Assembly: GCA_964639955.1 (NCBI GenBank)
Contig: CAZXGJ010000003.1
Coordinates: 1 to 64,000 of the forward strand
From: IGN2 sp964639955
GTDB taxonomy: Bacteria; Bacteroidota; Ignavibacteria; Ignavibacteriales; Ignavibacteriaceae
Direction of reading: 5' to 3'
DNA length: 64,000 bases
Part shown: piece after piece, positions 24,835-34,870 of the stretch
Layout of the letters: every line of letters starts with the position of its first letter
How positions within the stretch are numbered: the first letter of the stretch is position 1
Translations under genes and position numbers: made by a program
Notes under the pieces: generated by a model
What the model was told of the DNA's origin: nothing
The model's database searches: none
Seen by the model: only the letters and a program-made list of their open reading frames with translations

Positions 24835-26910
24835 CTATTTGCCTTTCGCCTCCGTCTTCGCTTCATTTTTATGATATGAATAAAGAGCGGCGCTAAGCCC
24901 TGTAGTAAAATAAACAAGCGTAGCAATTTCCTGATCCCAGAAATTCAACTCGGTTAATCCCGATACAAGCATACAAGCCAAAGCAGCAATAGCACCAAGT
25001 GAGTACGAATTTATAAAAGGCTTATCTTTAGTTTCTTTAAAGTGTTTTGCCATCATCTTAAAAAGTTTGAAGAAAAGATAAAAAAGTACAAGAAAGCCAA
25101 ACAAACCGAGAGTAGCCAGGAAGTGAAAATAATTGTTATGAAGATGCCCGTGAATTTCTTTATCATAAGGTCGTTTGTATTTTACATAATACTTTTCAAT
25201 GCCTATATCACCAACTCCGAATAAAGGATAATCTTTGAATATCTCCCAGCCACCACGCCATAGTGCAAGCCGTGTAAAATTCTGCGGTAAATAAGGATCA
25301 AAGAAACTTAGAAGTCTGCCGCGTTTAATATAAGCGCAATAAAGTTTTCCATCAGAGAATAAAAAATTTGTTGGTTTAGGTGAAACATTGTCTTCAGCTA
25401 ATAGTTGAATCGTTGAATTATTACTTACTTTATATTTGAAAACATGACCGCTAGTGGTGAGTAAAGCCAATATCCCGTTCTGTTCATGAATTGCATGAAT
25501 TTGTTTTAATTGTGGCAGCTGATCTTTTAAGATAATCTCATTATCTTCAAGAGAATATATCCTCAATCCATATGTACCGGTAACCACTAAATTTCTATTG
25601 AAGAAATAAGCGTGATAAACATTAATAATTTCGCTCTTTGTTATTTCATCCCCGGGCAAAGACTTATTTTTTGTAAAAACAGATATTCCGGTTCTTTCAT
25701 TTATAAAGTAGAAGTTAGATGAATCAATAATTAACTGTCTGTAAATATTGAACTCAGGGAAACGAATTGGTTTTGATTCGCCTGTGACTGATTCATAGTA
25801 AGTTAAGCCGCTGTCGGAATCCAATGTGTAGAGCGATTTTCCGTATAAAGCAAAAGTTGTTGTCTGTCCCGGCGGCAGAATTTCGTTTAGCAGATTAAAT
25901 TCTTCTCCTTCTTTCCTCAATATGACGAAGCGTGTATCAACAAGCTGGACTAAAAAGATTTCATTTGTAACTTTTGCAAATACAACTGCAGGGGCTGGGG
26001 TTTTAATCTGCTTCACCAGCACAGAATCTTTATAAAATAATATCCCATTCTCATAATCGCATATAACAAAAAGACTATCCATTTTCGAAACGGTTGTGGC
26101 TCTTCCATCAGTATTGAACGAATAAAGTTTCTCTGCTCTCGGGCCTTCAAAGTCATAAACACTAACCTGACTGACATTCTTATCCATTAAAAATAAAACT
26201 ATCCCGAGTATAAAAACCGGTATCAGAATTTTCCATTTTCTTGTAATGATTAAGATAAGAATGATTCCAGCTCCCGCACCCATCCATCCTGTACGTTTAT
26301 AGGTTGCAATAAGCATGAAAAACGAAATTGCAAACCCCGAATACAAGAGAAGTTTTACTTTCCAATCGGTTTTTTCATTGATGATGAATGCGAAGAGGAA
26401 TAATACACTGAAGCTGACAATCTCGCTTGCTGTGATTGGATGCTGAAATATGGATGGTCCGGACTGGTCAATATTGTAATGGTTATTCAAATAAAGTTGG
26501 ACTGCTTCAATCAAATAAATTATGCCGGTTATTAAAGACCCAACAATAAATAATGTAAAAAAGATTTTACCACGTTTCAAATTTGTTGTTACAGCTACAG
26601 TAGTGTAAAGAACAGGAATAAGCAGTGCTCTTTTTGTAAAAAAATGAAACGCCTGTGCCTGGTATTCGGAAAAAATTAGTGATAATATTTCAGCAAGCAT
26701 ATAGAGTGCGAATGCAAGCTCAAGTCCGGTTCTGCTGAATTGATTTTTTCTTGTAAGAAATGCTTTTACAAGTATAAGCAGAAGTGCTCCGAAATAGCCG
26801 ATCTGGTTTACAAATATGGAGTTGCTGAGACTTAATATGAATATGACGAAAAAAGAGAGTATTATGACGTCAAGAGTTTTATAATCATTAGTTTGCTGAT
26901 TTTCGCTCAA
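24835..26910 (-). CDS. O-antigen ligase-like membrane protein with a ~300-residue propeller-like insertion
   Basis: This 691-residue protein has about nine hydrophobic segments in residues 15-242, including the YKRTGWMGAGAG motif (204-215). A soluble region (about 245-545) follows, then the ligase/polymerase signature WRGGWEIFKDYPLFGVGDIG (551-570), the HGHLHNNYFHFLATLGL motif (587-603) and final membrane segments. This is the WaaL/Wzy family that joins or polymerises lipid-linked glycans on the periplasmic side. The insertion has repeated beta patterns (LYTLDSDSGLTYY, LRIYSLEDNEIIL, GHVFKYKV) like a WD/PQQ-type propeller. The start is TTG 26910 with AAGGA six bases upstream. Neighbours are MsbA, a glycosyltransferase and a GlmU-like protein. 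Confidence 0.86.
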   Translation of the reverse strand: MSENQQTNDYKTLDVIILSFFVIFILSLSNSIFVNQIGYFGALLLILVKAFLTRKNQFSRTGLELAFALYMLAEILSLIFSEYQAQAFHFFTKRALLIPVLYTTVAVTTNLKRGKIFFTLFIVGSLITGIIYLIEAVQLYLNNHYNIDQSGPSIFQHPITASEIVSFSVLFLFAFIINEKTDWKVKLLLYSGFAISFFMLIATYKRTGWMGAGAGIILILIITRKWKILIPVFILGIVLFLMDKNVSQVSVYDFEGPRAEKLYSFNTDGRATTVSKMDSLFVICDYENGILFYKDSVLVKQIKTPAPAVVFAKVTNEIFLVQLVDTRFVILRKEGEEFNLLNEILPPGQTTTFALYGKSLYTLDSDSGLTYYESVTGESKPIRFPEFNIYRQLIIDSSNFYFINERTGISVFTKNKSLPGDEITKSEIINVYHAYFFNRNLVVTGTYGLRIYSLEDNEIILKDQLPQLKQIHAIHEQNGILALLTTSGHVFKYKVSNNSTIQLLAEDNVSPKPTNFLFSDGKLYCAYIKRGRLLSFFDPYLPQNFTRLALWRGGWEIFKDYPLFGVGDIGIEKYYVKYKRPYDKEIHGHLHNNYFHFLATLGLFGFLVLFYLFFKLFKMMAKHFKETKDKPFINSYSLGAIAALACMLVSGLTELNFWDQEIATLVYFTTGLSAALYSYHKNEAKTEAKGK

Positions 26911-27105
26911 TAGTTGTCCTTAAATTACAATTGATCTGATAAGGATTCATTTAACAATGATGCCGCATATTTTGCTTATTTATAATTTAAATTTAATGCT
27001 CGCATAATCCAATTCATAATATATTAACTATACTATATGAATAAGATTAAATAATTCAATTTTAGTGACTATCTTTTCTGTTATGATTTTTACTGTTTGT
27101 ATCAA

Positions 27106-28932
27106 ATGAAAGTTTTCTGGCGATTTTTTAAATATCTTAAACCTTATATCAGGCCGCTCGCTGCAGCCAACTTTTTCATGCTGTTATTCGTTATTTTCAG
27201 TCTTGCTTCAATTGGTCTTGTTATGCCTTTTATAGATCTCTTATTCAATCCGTCAACTGAAGCAGCAACTCCGGTAAATTTCAGTCTGCTAAATTTAAAG
27301 GAATGGCTTTCATATCAGCTTAATGAGTTTGTTCAATCTTATTCAAAGCTTGAACTTGTAACTTATTTATGTGTTCTGATTATTATAGTGTTCTTCTTCA
27401 AAAATCTTTTCTCATATCTTCAGACATGGTTTATGTCTTTTGTTGAGCAAGGAATAATTCGCGATATCCGTCTGCAACTCTATACTCATTTCCACAAATT
27501 ATCACTCGGCTATTTTACAGAAGAGAAAAAAGGAATTTTGATTTCAAGGATAATTAATGATGTTCAGATAATTAAAGACTCAATGATAGCAGTAATTAAC
27601 AGCATATTCAGAGATCCTCCTTTAATTATAATTTTTTCAGCAGTGCTTTTTATCTTTAACTGGAAGCTTACGTTACTCGTATTCGCATTATTGCCGGTTA
27701 CCGGATTTATACTTGCAAAAATCGGTGACTCACTTAAAAAAAGAAGTATAAGATCTCAGGAAAGAATTGCAGATATAACTTCGATACTTGATGAAACTTT
27801 TGGTGCAATGAGAATTGTAAAAGCATTCGGAATGGAAAACTATGAGATTGAAAGATTTCGTGAAGAAGAAAAAAAATATTTTCGGCTTTTGACAAGCTTA
27901 ACAAGGAGAAGAGCGCTCGCCTCTCCGATTACTGAGTTTTTAGGTGTTATTACAATAACTATCGTCCTTTATTTTATCGGAAGCCAGATAGTGCTTGGAA
28001 AGAGTGACATGACGCCGGGGGCATTCTTTGTTTTTCTTGGAATATTTTTCCAGATGATGCCTTCAATAAAATTAGCCGGACAGGTCTTTAACAGCATTCA
28101 GGAAGGTATCGCTGCTTCTGAAAGAGTGTTTGCAATTCTCGATACTCCGCCCAAAGTTGTTGACTCACCGAACGCAGTCGAAATAAAATCTTTTGAAAAA
28201 GAAATTCAGTTTCAGAACGTAAGTTTCAAATATGATAAGAGTGATTTAATACTTAAGAACATTGATCTCCTGATAAAAAAAGGCGAAGTGCTTGCAATAG
28301 TTGGTCCGAGCGGTGCAGGAAAATCAAGCCTTGTAGATCTTATTCCCCGCTTTTATGATGTTACAGATGGTTCAATACTCATTGATGGAGTTGACATAAG
28401 AAATATCACGATGAAATCACTGCGCTCTTTGATTGGTGTTGTTACGCAGGAAACAATTTTGTTCAACGATACAGTAAGAAACAATATTGCTTATGGATTG
28501 CAAAGTATTTCCATTGATAAGATAATTGAAGCTGCAAAAGCTGCCAATGCTCATAGCTTTATTGAGGGATTAAAAGATGGATATGAAACAGTCATCGGTG
28601 ACCGCGGTATTAAACTTTCCGGAGGTGAACGGCAACGTCTCTCCATTGCGCGTGCTTTGTTAAAAAATCCTCCGATCCTGATTTTAGATGAAGCAACGTC
28701 ATCACTTGATACAGAATCTGAAATGCTTGTTCAACAGGCAATTGAAAGATTAATGAAAGGAAGAACCTCAATAGTTATCGCACACAGATTGTCAACTATT
28801 CAAAGAGCAAATAAAATAATTGTTATCAGCGATGGTAAGATTGTTGAGGAAGGTGCTCACGAAGAACTATTAAGCAAAAACGGTCTCTACCACAAGCTTT
28901 ATTACATGCAATTTAAACTTGACGAGAAATGA
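27106..28932 (+). CDS. MsbA-type lipid/glycolipid ABC exporter
   Basis: This 608-residue half-transporter has an N-terminal six-helix ABC membrane domain (about 15-320) and a C-terminal ATPase. Motifs are Walker A GPSGAGKSS, Q-loop VVTQETILFND, signature LSGGERQRLSIARALL, Walker B ILILDEATSSLD and the H-loop IAHRLSTI. Homodimers of this type flip lipid A-core or similar glycolipids across the inner membrane. ATG 27106 is chosen; an in-frame TTG at 27097 would add three residues, and neither has a clear ribosome site. The stop overlaps the next ATG (ATGA). The context suggests LPS or polysaccharide export. Confidence 0.93.
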   Translation: MKVFWRFFKYLKPYIRPLAAANFFMLLFVIFSLASIGLVMPFIDLLFNPSTEAATPVNFSLLNLKEWLSYQLNEFVQSYSKLELVTYLCVLIIIVFFFKNLFSYLQTWFMSFVEQGIIRDIRLQLYTHFHKLSLGYFTEEKKGILISRIINDVQIIKDSMIAVINSIFRDPPLIIIFSAVLFIFNWKLTLLVFALLPVTGFILAKIGDSLKKRSIRSQERIADITSILDETFGAMRIVKAFGMENYEIERFREEEKKYFRLLTSLTRRRALASPITEFLGVITITIVLYFIGSQIVLGKSDMTPGAFFVFLGIFFQMMPSIKLAGQVFNSIQEGIAASERVFAILDTPPKVVDSPNAVEIKSFEKEIQFQNVSFKYDKSDLILKNIDLLIKKGEVLAIVGPSGAGKSSLVDLIPRFYDVTDGSILIDGVDIRNITMKSLRSLIGVVTQETILFNDTVRNNIAYGLQSISIDKIIEAAKAANAHSFIEGLKDGYETVIGDRGIKLSGGERQRLSIARALLKNPPILILDEATSSLDTESEMLVQQAIERLMKGRTSIVIAHRLSTIQRANKIIVISDGKIVEEGAHEELLSKNGLYHKLYYMQFKLDEK

Positions 28933-29786
28933 AAGTAAGCGGTTTCACAATTATAAGAAACGGCATCAAGTATTTTTATCCTTTCCGCGAAGCTATCTTA
29001 AGTATACTTCCCCTGTGTGATGAATTAATAGTAAACGTTGGTGATTCTGAAGACAAAACCTACGAAGCAGTAAAATCAATTGAGAGCAATAAAATCAGAA
29101 TTATCCGCAGAACCTGGGATATGAGCTTGCGTAAAGGAGGAAAATTATTATCTGTTGAAACAAATGCAGCTTTAAAAGAATGTACCGGAGAATGGGGGGT
29201 TTATATTCAGGCTGATGAAATCCTTCATGAAAAATATCTTGATACTGTAATGAATGCCATGCGAAATTATTTAAACAATGATTCTGTTGAAGGATTACGA
29301 TTCATGTATAAACATTTCTACGGCAGTTATGATTATTATCAGGATAATTACAGAAACTGGTATATAAAAGAAACAAGAGTTATTAAACTAAACAAAGGCA
29401 TTATCTCGTGGGGAGATGCGATGAACTTTAAGCACAAAGACGGCTCTGCTATTAATTCAATTGATATAGATGCTGAAGTTTATCACTACGGCTGGGTTCG
29501 GCCTCCTGATACGATGACTCAGAAAAGAATTGATTTTCATAAGCTTTACTACACTGACGAGGAAATGACCGATGTTTCTGCTTCATCATTTAAGTTAGAT
29601 GATCTTGGAAATCTTAAAAGGTTTGAAGGAACTCATCCTGAAGTTATGAAAGAAAGAATTGAAATGTGTAACTGGGATTTTGATGCCAGACTTGATGAGC
29701 AATATCCTGATTGGGTCAGGAAAATTTTGATTTTTCTTTTCCCGCTTACAAAAAGATTAAAAAGATTATTAAAGTTAAAATCTTAA
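28929..29786 (+). CDS. Family 2 glycosyltransferase
   Basis: This 285-residue protein has a GT-A fold of the GT2 class: an N-terminal FTIIRNGIKYFYPFREAILS, ELIVNVGDSEDKTYEAVKSI and the metal-site region GVYIQADEILHEKYL (DxD replaced by ADE, as in several GT2 subfamilies). The final 25 residues are basic and hydrophobic (ILIFLFPLTKRLKRLLK), suggesting membrane association. It is translationally coupled to the MsbA-type gene. It probably adds a sugar to LPS core or an exported glycolipid; donor and acceptor are unknown. Confidence 0.87.
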   Translation: MKVSGFTIIRNGIKYFYPFREAILSILPLCDELIVNVGDSEDKTYEAVKSIESNKIRIIRRTWDMSLRKGGKLLSVETNAALKECTGEWGVYIQADEILHEKYLDTVMNAMRNYLNNDSVEGLRFMYKHFYGSYDYYQDNYRNWYIKETRVIKLNKGIISWGDAMNFKHKDGSAINSIDIDAEVYHYGWVRPPDTMTQKRIDFHKLYYTDEEMTDVSASSFKLDDLGNLKRFEGTHPEVMKERIEMCNWDFDARLDEQYPDWVRKILIFLFPLTKRLKRLLKLKS

Positions 29787-30811
29787 TTACCGTCCGGAAG
29801 CAATGGAAGAGTTATAAGACCACAACCTTCTCTTGGCTTAATTACATCTATCACTTTTCGCTGTTTAACGTCATAGATATTAATTTGTGAATTACTGCCA
29901 AATCCGGTATCAAAAATCAGTAACTCATTCATAGTAAAAAAGTTTTTAAGACCTGCTCCACCAAACACATCGATTATAGAATCGGCTGACAAAGAATAGA
30001 TGAATAATTCAGAAGTTTCAGGACTTCTGGTTTTAACAGTTGCATTTCTAAGATCAAGAGTTGAAATGAAAAGGAAATTTTCATCTTCGCTCCATACTAT
30101 TTTATTTACGCTATGCTTCGGTTCTGTAATAAAAAAGAGACTGTCACTGCTAACAGATTTGAAGAAAACAGTGTCTCCAATTATTGATACACCGTATTTG
30201 CCGGATGTTGAGATAGTAGGATTTCTCTTTGGCAGCAATTCCGGGAAACCGTCATTAATAAGGTTAAAAGTTTCAATTTCGTCGTTGATCAGTCTGCCGT
30301 AATTATCAAAAGTTTTTCTGTATTTGTTGATGTAAGAGGGATCGGTATTATCTATTGATGTGAAAACTACTTCTAAGTTTCCATCTTCATTCCAGCGTGA
30401 CGTAATCTGCATGCCTCCCTCAATTTTGTAAATGTTTTCAATTCTCGAAAGCTCCGTGCTTATTCTAAAAATTTTAATTTTTTCAAAGAACGGAAAATTT
30501 CCTCTCATTCCCATCTTCCCGCCGGTAAGAAAAAAAGCCGGATATTCTCCGGGTTTGGCAACAAGTAAAATCACATTTTCACGTGGATGCCACCAAACTG
30601 TTTTGTATTTTCTTTCTGTTAAATTATAATTGTATACACCATTCTTACCATACCATTTGCCTATGAAGAGAAAATGAGTGAGAGTTTTTTCAAGATCGTT
30701 ATCCTTTGCTTTCTCCAGAACAACTTTCTCTTCTTGCAGTGGTTTATCACAATTGCTAAAAGATGTTATGAGAACCCCCACACTTATTATAAGCAGAAAA
30801 TGTGATTTCAT
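29783..30811 (-). CDS. Putative periplasmic lipoprotein with propeller-like beta repeats
   Basis: This 342-residue protein starts at ATG 30811 (MKSHFLLIISVGVLITSFSNC), a lipoprotein-like signal with Cys21; the lipobox SFSNC is loose. An in-frame TTG at 30844 would place charged residues before the signal. The remainder is rich in short beta motifs (NEDGNLEVVFTS, WSEDENFLFIST, SQINIYDVKQRKVIDVI), like a WD40/TolB-type propeller. No family is recognised. It is convergent with the glycosyltransferase, overlapping by 4 bp. It may act with the envelope-glycan genes, but that is inference. Confidence 0.75.
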   Translation of the reverse strand: MKSHFLLIISVGVLITSFSNCDKPLQEEKVVLEKAKDNDLEKTLTHFLFIGKWYGKNGVYNYNLTERKYKTVWWHPRENVILLVAKPGEYPAFFLTGGKMGMRGNFPFFEKIKIFRISTELSRIENIYKIEGGMQITSRWNEDGNLEVVFTSIDNTDPSYINKYRKTFDNYGRLINDEIETFNLINDGFPELLPKRNPTISTSGKYGVSIIGDTVFFKSVSSDSLFFITEPKHSVNKIVWSEDENFLFISTLDLRNATVKTRSPETSELFIYSLSADSIIDVFGGAGLKNFFTMNELLIFDTGFGSNSQINIYDVKQRKVIDVIKPREGCGLITLPLLPDGN

Positions 30812-30908
30812 TGCATTGTGCAGATTTGAAATTAAATATCTCAAACTTAAAAAAAGTAAATTATTGATCTAAAGAATTGTTAATGATCTTGCTTAACCAC
30901 AAAGATAT

Positions 30909-31799
30909 TCATCCCCTCGGATGATAATCTCTGTGAACTTGTTTTATATAATCTCTGTCAATATGAGTATAAATCTGTGTAGTAGAAATATCAGCATGAC
31001 CCAGCATTTCCTGCACAGCACGCAGATCAGCACCGCCTTCAATCAGGTGAGTTGCAAATGAATGTCTGAATGTATGCGGGTGAACTTCCTTTTTAATTCC
31101 TGCTGTTTCAGCATAGTAATTTACAATTTTCCATACACCCATACGCGATAGCTTTGTTCCCCTGCTGCTGAGAATAAGTATATTCTCACTTTTGCTGCTT
31201 TTTGCCAGCAATGGTCTGCTGTTCTTTAAATACTCTGAAATCCATTTTATTGCAGAAGAGCCGATGGGCACCAGTCTTTCCTTCGATCCTTTGCCAAATA
31301 CTCTAATCACTTCCTCATTTAAGAAGAGGTCGGAGATTTTTAAGTTTATTAATTCAGATACTCTAAGACCACATGCATAAAATATTTCGAGCAGCGTTTT
31401 GTCTCTCAAACCGAGTTTGGAATTAACCTCGGGGCAGGCAAGAATTTTTTCTATTTCCGCTATGCTTAAAACTGTGGGTAAATTTTTGCTTATTTTTGGC
31501 GCAGAGAGTTTTTCTGCCGGATTTTTTTCAAGGTAGTTTCTCGAAAATAAATATGTAAAAAATCCTTTTACAGATGAATAGTACCTTGCAGCAGAACGGC
31601 TGCTCAGACCAAGTTTATTTAACAATTTAAAGAAATCCACTAGATCGGCGGAGGAAACCTCAGATGGTTCGTGAATATTTTCATTCTTAAGATAATTATT
31701 CAGAGCAGTTAAATCGTTACGGTAAGAACTTATCGTGTTAGCTGAAAGATCCCGCTCAAGCTCGAGCGAGTCAAGATATTCCCTTAAAAAAATTTCCAT
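30909..31799 (-). CDS. xerD: Tyrosine recombinase XerD/XerC-type
   Basis: This 296-residue protein has an N-terminal SAM-like core-binding domain (1-90) and a catalytic domain with the full set R146, K170, H242, R245, H268 and nucleophile Y277 (PHTFRHSFATHLIEGGADLR, LGHADISTTQIYTH). Length and sequence match the housekeeping Xer recombinases that resolve chromosome dimers at dif with FtsK; an FtsK is encoded at 54231-56639. XerC versus XerD cannot be settled without alignment. It starts directly after the PgpH-like stop (TAA-ATG) at the end of a four-gene operon. Confidence 0.93.
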   Translation of the reverse strand: MEIFLREYLDSLELERDLSANTISSYRNDLTALNNYLKNENIHEPSEVSSADLVDFFKLLNKLGLSSRSAARYYSSVKGFFTYLFSRNYLEKNPAEKLSAPKISKNLPTVLSIAEIEKILACPEVNSKLGLRDKTLLEIFYACGLRVSELINLKISDLFLNEEVIRVFGKGSKERLVPIGSSAIKWISEYLKNSRPLLAKSSKSENILILSSRGTKLSRMGVWKIVNYYAETAGIKKEVHPHTFRHSFATHLIEGGADLRAVQEMLGHADISTTQIYTHIDRDYIKQVHRDYHPRG

Positions 31800-34016
31800 T
31801 TAATTTTCGGGCTGCTGCTTTTCTTCCTGCGAAATTCCCTTTTCTGTCTCCTCCTGCCGGGGATATTTAATTCTTTTGTGATGCTGACCGAGTAATATAC
31901 CCAGAAATTCTTCCTTCATTTTTGTTATATCCTTAAGTGTAACAGGTGCCTCATCGAGCTGACCATCGGCCATCCTGCTTCTAAATATGCTGTTGATTAC
32001 ATTTTCAACCTTCACCGGGTCAGGATTTTCGATTGATCTTACGGCAGATTCACAGCCGTCGGCAAGCATTACTATTGCTGTTTCTTTTGTATCGGGCTTC
32101 GGACCGGGATACCTGTAATCATCATCATTTACTTTATCTTCTCCGTAAATTTTCTTTGCCCTGTCGTAGAAATAGGTAATTATCATTCTGCCATGGTGCA
32201 TGGGGATAAAATCTATTATTTCCTGAGGCAGATTATTTTCTTTTGCCAGTGCTATTCCTTCTAAAACATGACGCACAATAAGACTCACGCTTTCCTCTGG
32301 GGTAAGGTTTTCGTGTACATTCTGGTTATTAAGCTGGTTCTCTACAAAATTCTGGGGGGTGATTGTTTTACCTACGTCGTGATAGTATGCACCAACGCGT
32401 GCAAGCAAAGGGTTCGCTCCTATTTTCTCCGCAGCAGCTTCGGCAAGCGTTCCCATCGTCATCGAATGATTGAATGTTCCGGGGGCTTTTCTCGAAAGTT
32501 CCTTCAGAAGCGGACGGTCAAAGTTTGAAAGCTCCAGCAGTGTAAGGTCGGTGGTGATTTTAAACAGGCGTTCAAAGAATATTAGCAAACCGTATGTAAG
32601 CGCAGGACTGATAAGTGCATTGGATGCGGCAAAAGCAGATTCAACGAGTAAATTAGACCACGGGGCAAATCTTTCTAAACCGAAAGCGAAAATTGAGAGC
32701 AGATATCCCAGCAGGATAAAGAGGAATGACCGGAAAATCTGCGAGCGGTTTTTAATATCCCTTACAGAATAAACAGCAATTCCTCCGGCAATCAGGTTCA
32801 TCGCCATAAATGTGTAATCGTTTCCGCGCAAGGCACCTGTAATAAGAGTAATTATTACTGTTGTGTAAAACCCGATTCTGGAATCGAACATAATTGTAAT
32901 CAACATTGAAGCTGCCGGAATGAAAATTAAATACTGCATAGGTGCCTGCACTTCAATCTGATTAATAAGGAAGGTAACGAAAGAAACAAACAGGATTAAA
33001 AGCGCAAACAGAAGAATTTTGTTGTTATCGTAATAAATTTTTTTCCTGAAAAGAAAAATGTAAGCGACAAGCAGAGAAATAATAAGTGATATATGCACAA
33101 ACTTTCCAATTCCTTGAAGAACCAGACTTTCACTTCCGATAATTTCACCTTTTGCTTCTTTATATGATTCAATTTTCAGTTTCGCTTCCTTTGTAATTCT
33201 CTCGTGCCGTGCAATTATCCTTTCATTCTCGTTTACAATTCCGGTATATCTGGATACATTGGTCTCAGCATAAGTTATCAGCTCATCGGTTAAATTCTCG
33301 CTGTAAATTAAATCAGGAAAAACAAAATGAAGAGCGAACTCTGCCAGTGCACTTTCAATATCATGCGGATAATTTAGTCTTTTTACTTGTTTTTCGACTT
33401 CGCTTTCTGCCTTGTTCAGAAAAAGAAATTTACTCAGAGGTTCGATCCTGTCGAAATTTCCAGTCCTTACTGCAATACTATCACGCAATTGTTCCCCCTC
33501 ATCGATACTTAGAATACTTTGCCTGTAAATCCCTTTTAAAGCACTTTCAACCGATGTTAACAAAGCACTTAGTTTCAGGAAATCAGGATTAATTAAATTT
33601 CTTTCCTGGATCCTGAGGTTTAAAAATTTTGTGAACGAGACGTCGCTTAAAAAGGTAGGGTTTAAGGACGGGATGGAATCAGAATCAATAAAAAAATCTA
33701 TTGTATTTATAAGTATGCTGCTGTAGGTTTTTAATGAATCGATGCTGAGCTTTTTCATACCTGGTTTGTATTCAAAAACAGGATAAACAGTTCTACGAGC
33801 ACGGTCAACTTCGTTAAGGTAAATGTTATCAGCTTTTTTAACCGGGAAACTGAATGGCGCAATTAAATCATCGAACAGCCAGATAGCTCCTTCCGAGACT
33901 TCAAATTCGATCGATTCCCCCTTGGGAAACATAAAGACAATAAGCACGGTAGTAACCAGCCCGATCAGAATTTTTATTAATAATCCTTTAATTGTTTTTC
34001 CTGATTCTAAATTCAT
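31800..34016 (-). CDS. 7TM-HD phosphodiesterase, PgpH-type (c-di-AMP hydrolase family)
   Basis: This 738-residue protein has an N-terminal membrane anchor (about 10-30), a large extracytoplasmic 7TMR-HDED domain (about 40-300), about seven membrane segments (305-480) and a cytosolic HD domain. HD motifs are FNHSMTMGTLAEAAA, VGAYYHDVGK, HVLEGIALAKENNLP and IDFIPMHHG. Characterised PgpH members hydrolyse c-di-AMP, which regulates osmotic and cell-wall balance. The ATG overlaps the upstream HAD stop (ATGA). No c-di-AMP synthase is in the window. The gene set with an SSS symporter fits ion or osmolyte control only loosely. Confidence 0.93.
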   Translation of the reverse strand: MNLESGKTIKGLLIKILIGLVTTVLIVFMFPKGESIEFEVSEGAIWLFDDLIAPFSFPVKKADNIYLNEVDRARRTVYPVFEYKPGMKKLSIDSLKTYSSILINTIDFFIDSDSIPSLNPTFLSDVSFTKFLNLRIQERNLINPDFLKLSALLTSVESALKGIYRQSILSIDEGEQLRDSIAVRTGNFDRIEPLSKFLFLNKAESEVEKQVKRLNYPHDIESALAEFALHFVFPDLIYSENLTDELITYAETNVSRYTGIVNENERIIARHERITKEAKLKIESYKEAKGEIIGSESLVLQGIGKFVHISLIISLLVAYIFLFRKKIYYDNNKILLFALLILFVSFVTFLINQIEVQAPMQYLIFIPAASMLITIMFDSRIGFYTTVIITLITGALRGNDYTFMAMNLIAGGIAVYSVRDIKNRSQIFRSFLFILLGYLLSIFAFGLERFAPWSNLLVESAFAASNALISPALTYGLLIFFERLFKITTDLTLLELSNFDRPLLKELSRKAPGTFNHSMTMGTLAEAAAEKIGANPLLARVGAYYHDVGKTITPQNFVENQLNNQNVHENLTPEESVSLIVRHVLEGIALAKENNLPQEIIDFIPMHHGRMIITYFYDRAKKIYGEDKVNDDDYRYPGPKPDTKETAIVMLADGCESAVRSIENPDPVKVENVINSIFRSRMADGQLDEAPVTLKDITKMKEEFLGILLGQHHKRIKYPRQEETEKGISQEEKQQPEN

Positions 34017-34870
34017 TTGTTTCTATCCTTATTTTCTTCGAGCAGCATTTCAAAAAAATCTGCAGCCCCTTCTTCATTGTTATTATGCTTTGTAACAAAG
34101 TCCGCCTTGCTCAATAATTCCGGGATTGCATTTGCAACGGCAACTTTATATGCGTTTACCTGAAAAAGCGGGATATCATTATACCAATCGCCAAGCACAG
34201 CGGTATTACGGGGCTTGATGTTAAGATATTTTAGAACTCGCAATAATCCTTTCCCTTTGTTGCTTCCAGCTTTTCTTATTTCAAGGTAAAAGATGTTATC
34301 GTGTGTGTGGCTTTTAAAGAAGGAAGTGCTGCATCCGAAAGTTGCCGGAAATCTGAACATATCATACATTCTTTTTAGTGTTTCTTTCAAATCGCTTGAA
34401 CAAACTATTTCTAAAGTTTTATTAATAAACGGAAGATATGAATCAACTTTTTTATATTCTGCGCCATATTTACTAAGCAACAGCGGAATAACCGAGTTAT
34501 ACTCCGTATAAAATATTGCATCGGAGTGGCACAGCACAATGTTAACCCTGTAATCATCTGAAAATTTTATTGCTTTCTTAACATACTTTGTTTTAAGAAA
34601 AGATTCAAAGATTATCTTTTTCTTATTGTGATATCTGATCAAAGCACCATCTAGGGAAATAATCGGTCCGTTTATCGAAAGCTGCTCAGCAACCGGCACA
34701 ACCGAAGAATGCAGCCTGCCGGTTGCAATACAAAATATAATATCTCTGTTTACAAGCTCTTTAATCATCCTTATTGTTTTTGCACCAAGCTGTCCGTCGT
34801 TATTTAACAGGGTGCCATCGAGATCTGAAACCACAAGTTTAATGTTCTTAATGGATTTGTTTTGTATCAT
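34013..34870 (-). CDS. HAD-superfamily (Cof-type) phosphatase
   Basis: This 285-residue Cof-like HAD hydrolase has motif I VVSDLDGTLLNNDG (nucleophile and acid Asp), motif II FCIATGRLHSS, the conserved Lys in KGKGLLRVLKYLNI and motif IV AVLGDWYNDIPLFQ. The C2B cap is present and the length is typical. Members dephosphorylate sugar phosphates, flavin or pyridoxal phosphates; the substrate is unknown. It is coupled by ATGA overlaps to both neighbours. Confidence 0.9.
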   Translation of the reverse strand: MIQNKSIKNIKLVVSDLDGTLLNNDGQLGAKTIRMIKELVNRDIIFCIATGRLHSSVVPVAEQLSINGPIISLDGALIRYHNKKKIIFESFLKTKYVKKAIKFSDDYRVNIVLCHSDAIFYTEYNSVIPLLLSKYGAEYKKVDSYLPFINKTLEIVCSSDLKETLKRMYDMFRFPATFGCSTSFFKSHTHDNIFYLEIRKAGSNKGKGLLRVLKYLNIKPRNTAVLGDWYNDIPLFQVNAYKVAVANAIPELLSKADFVTKHNNNEEGAADFFEMLLEENKDRNK

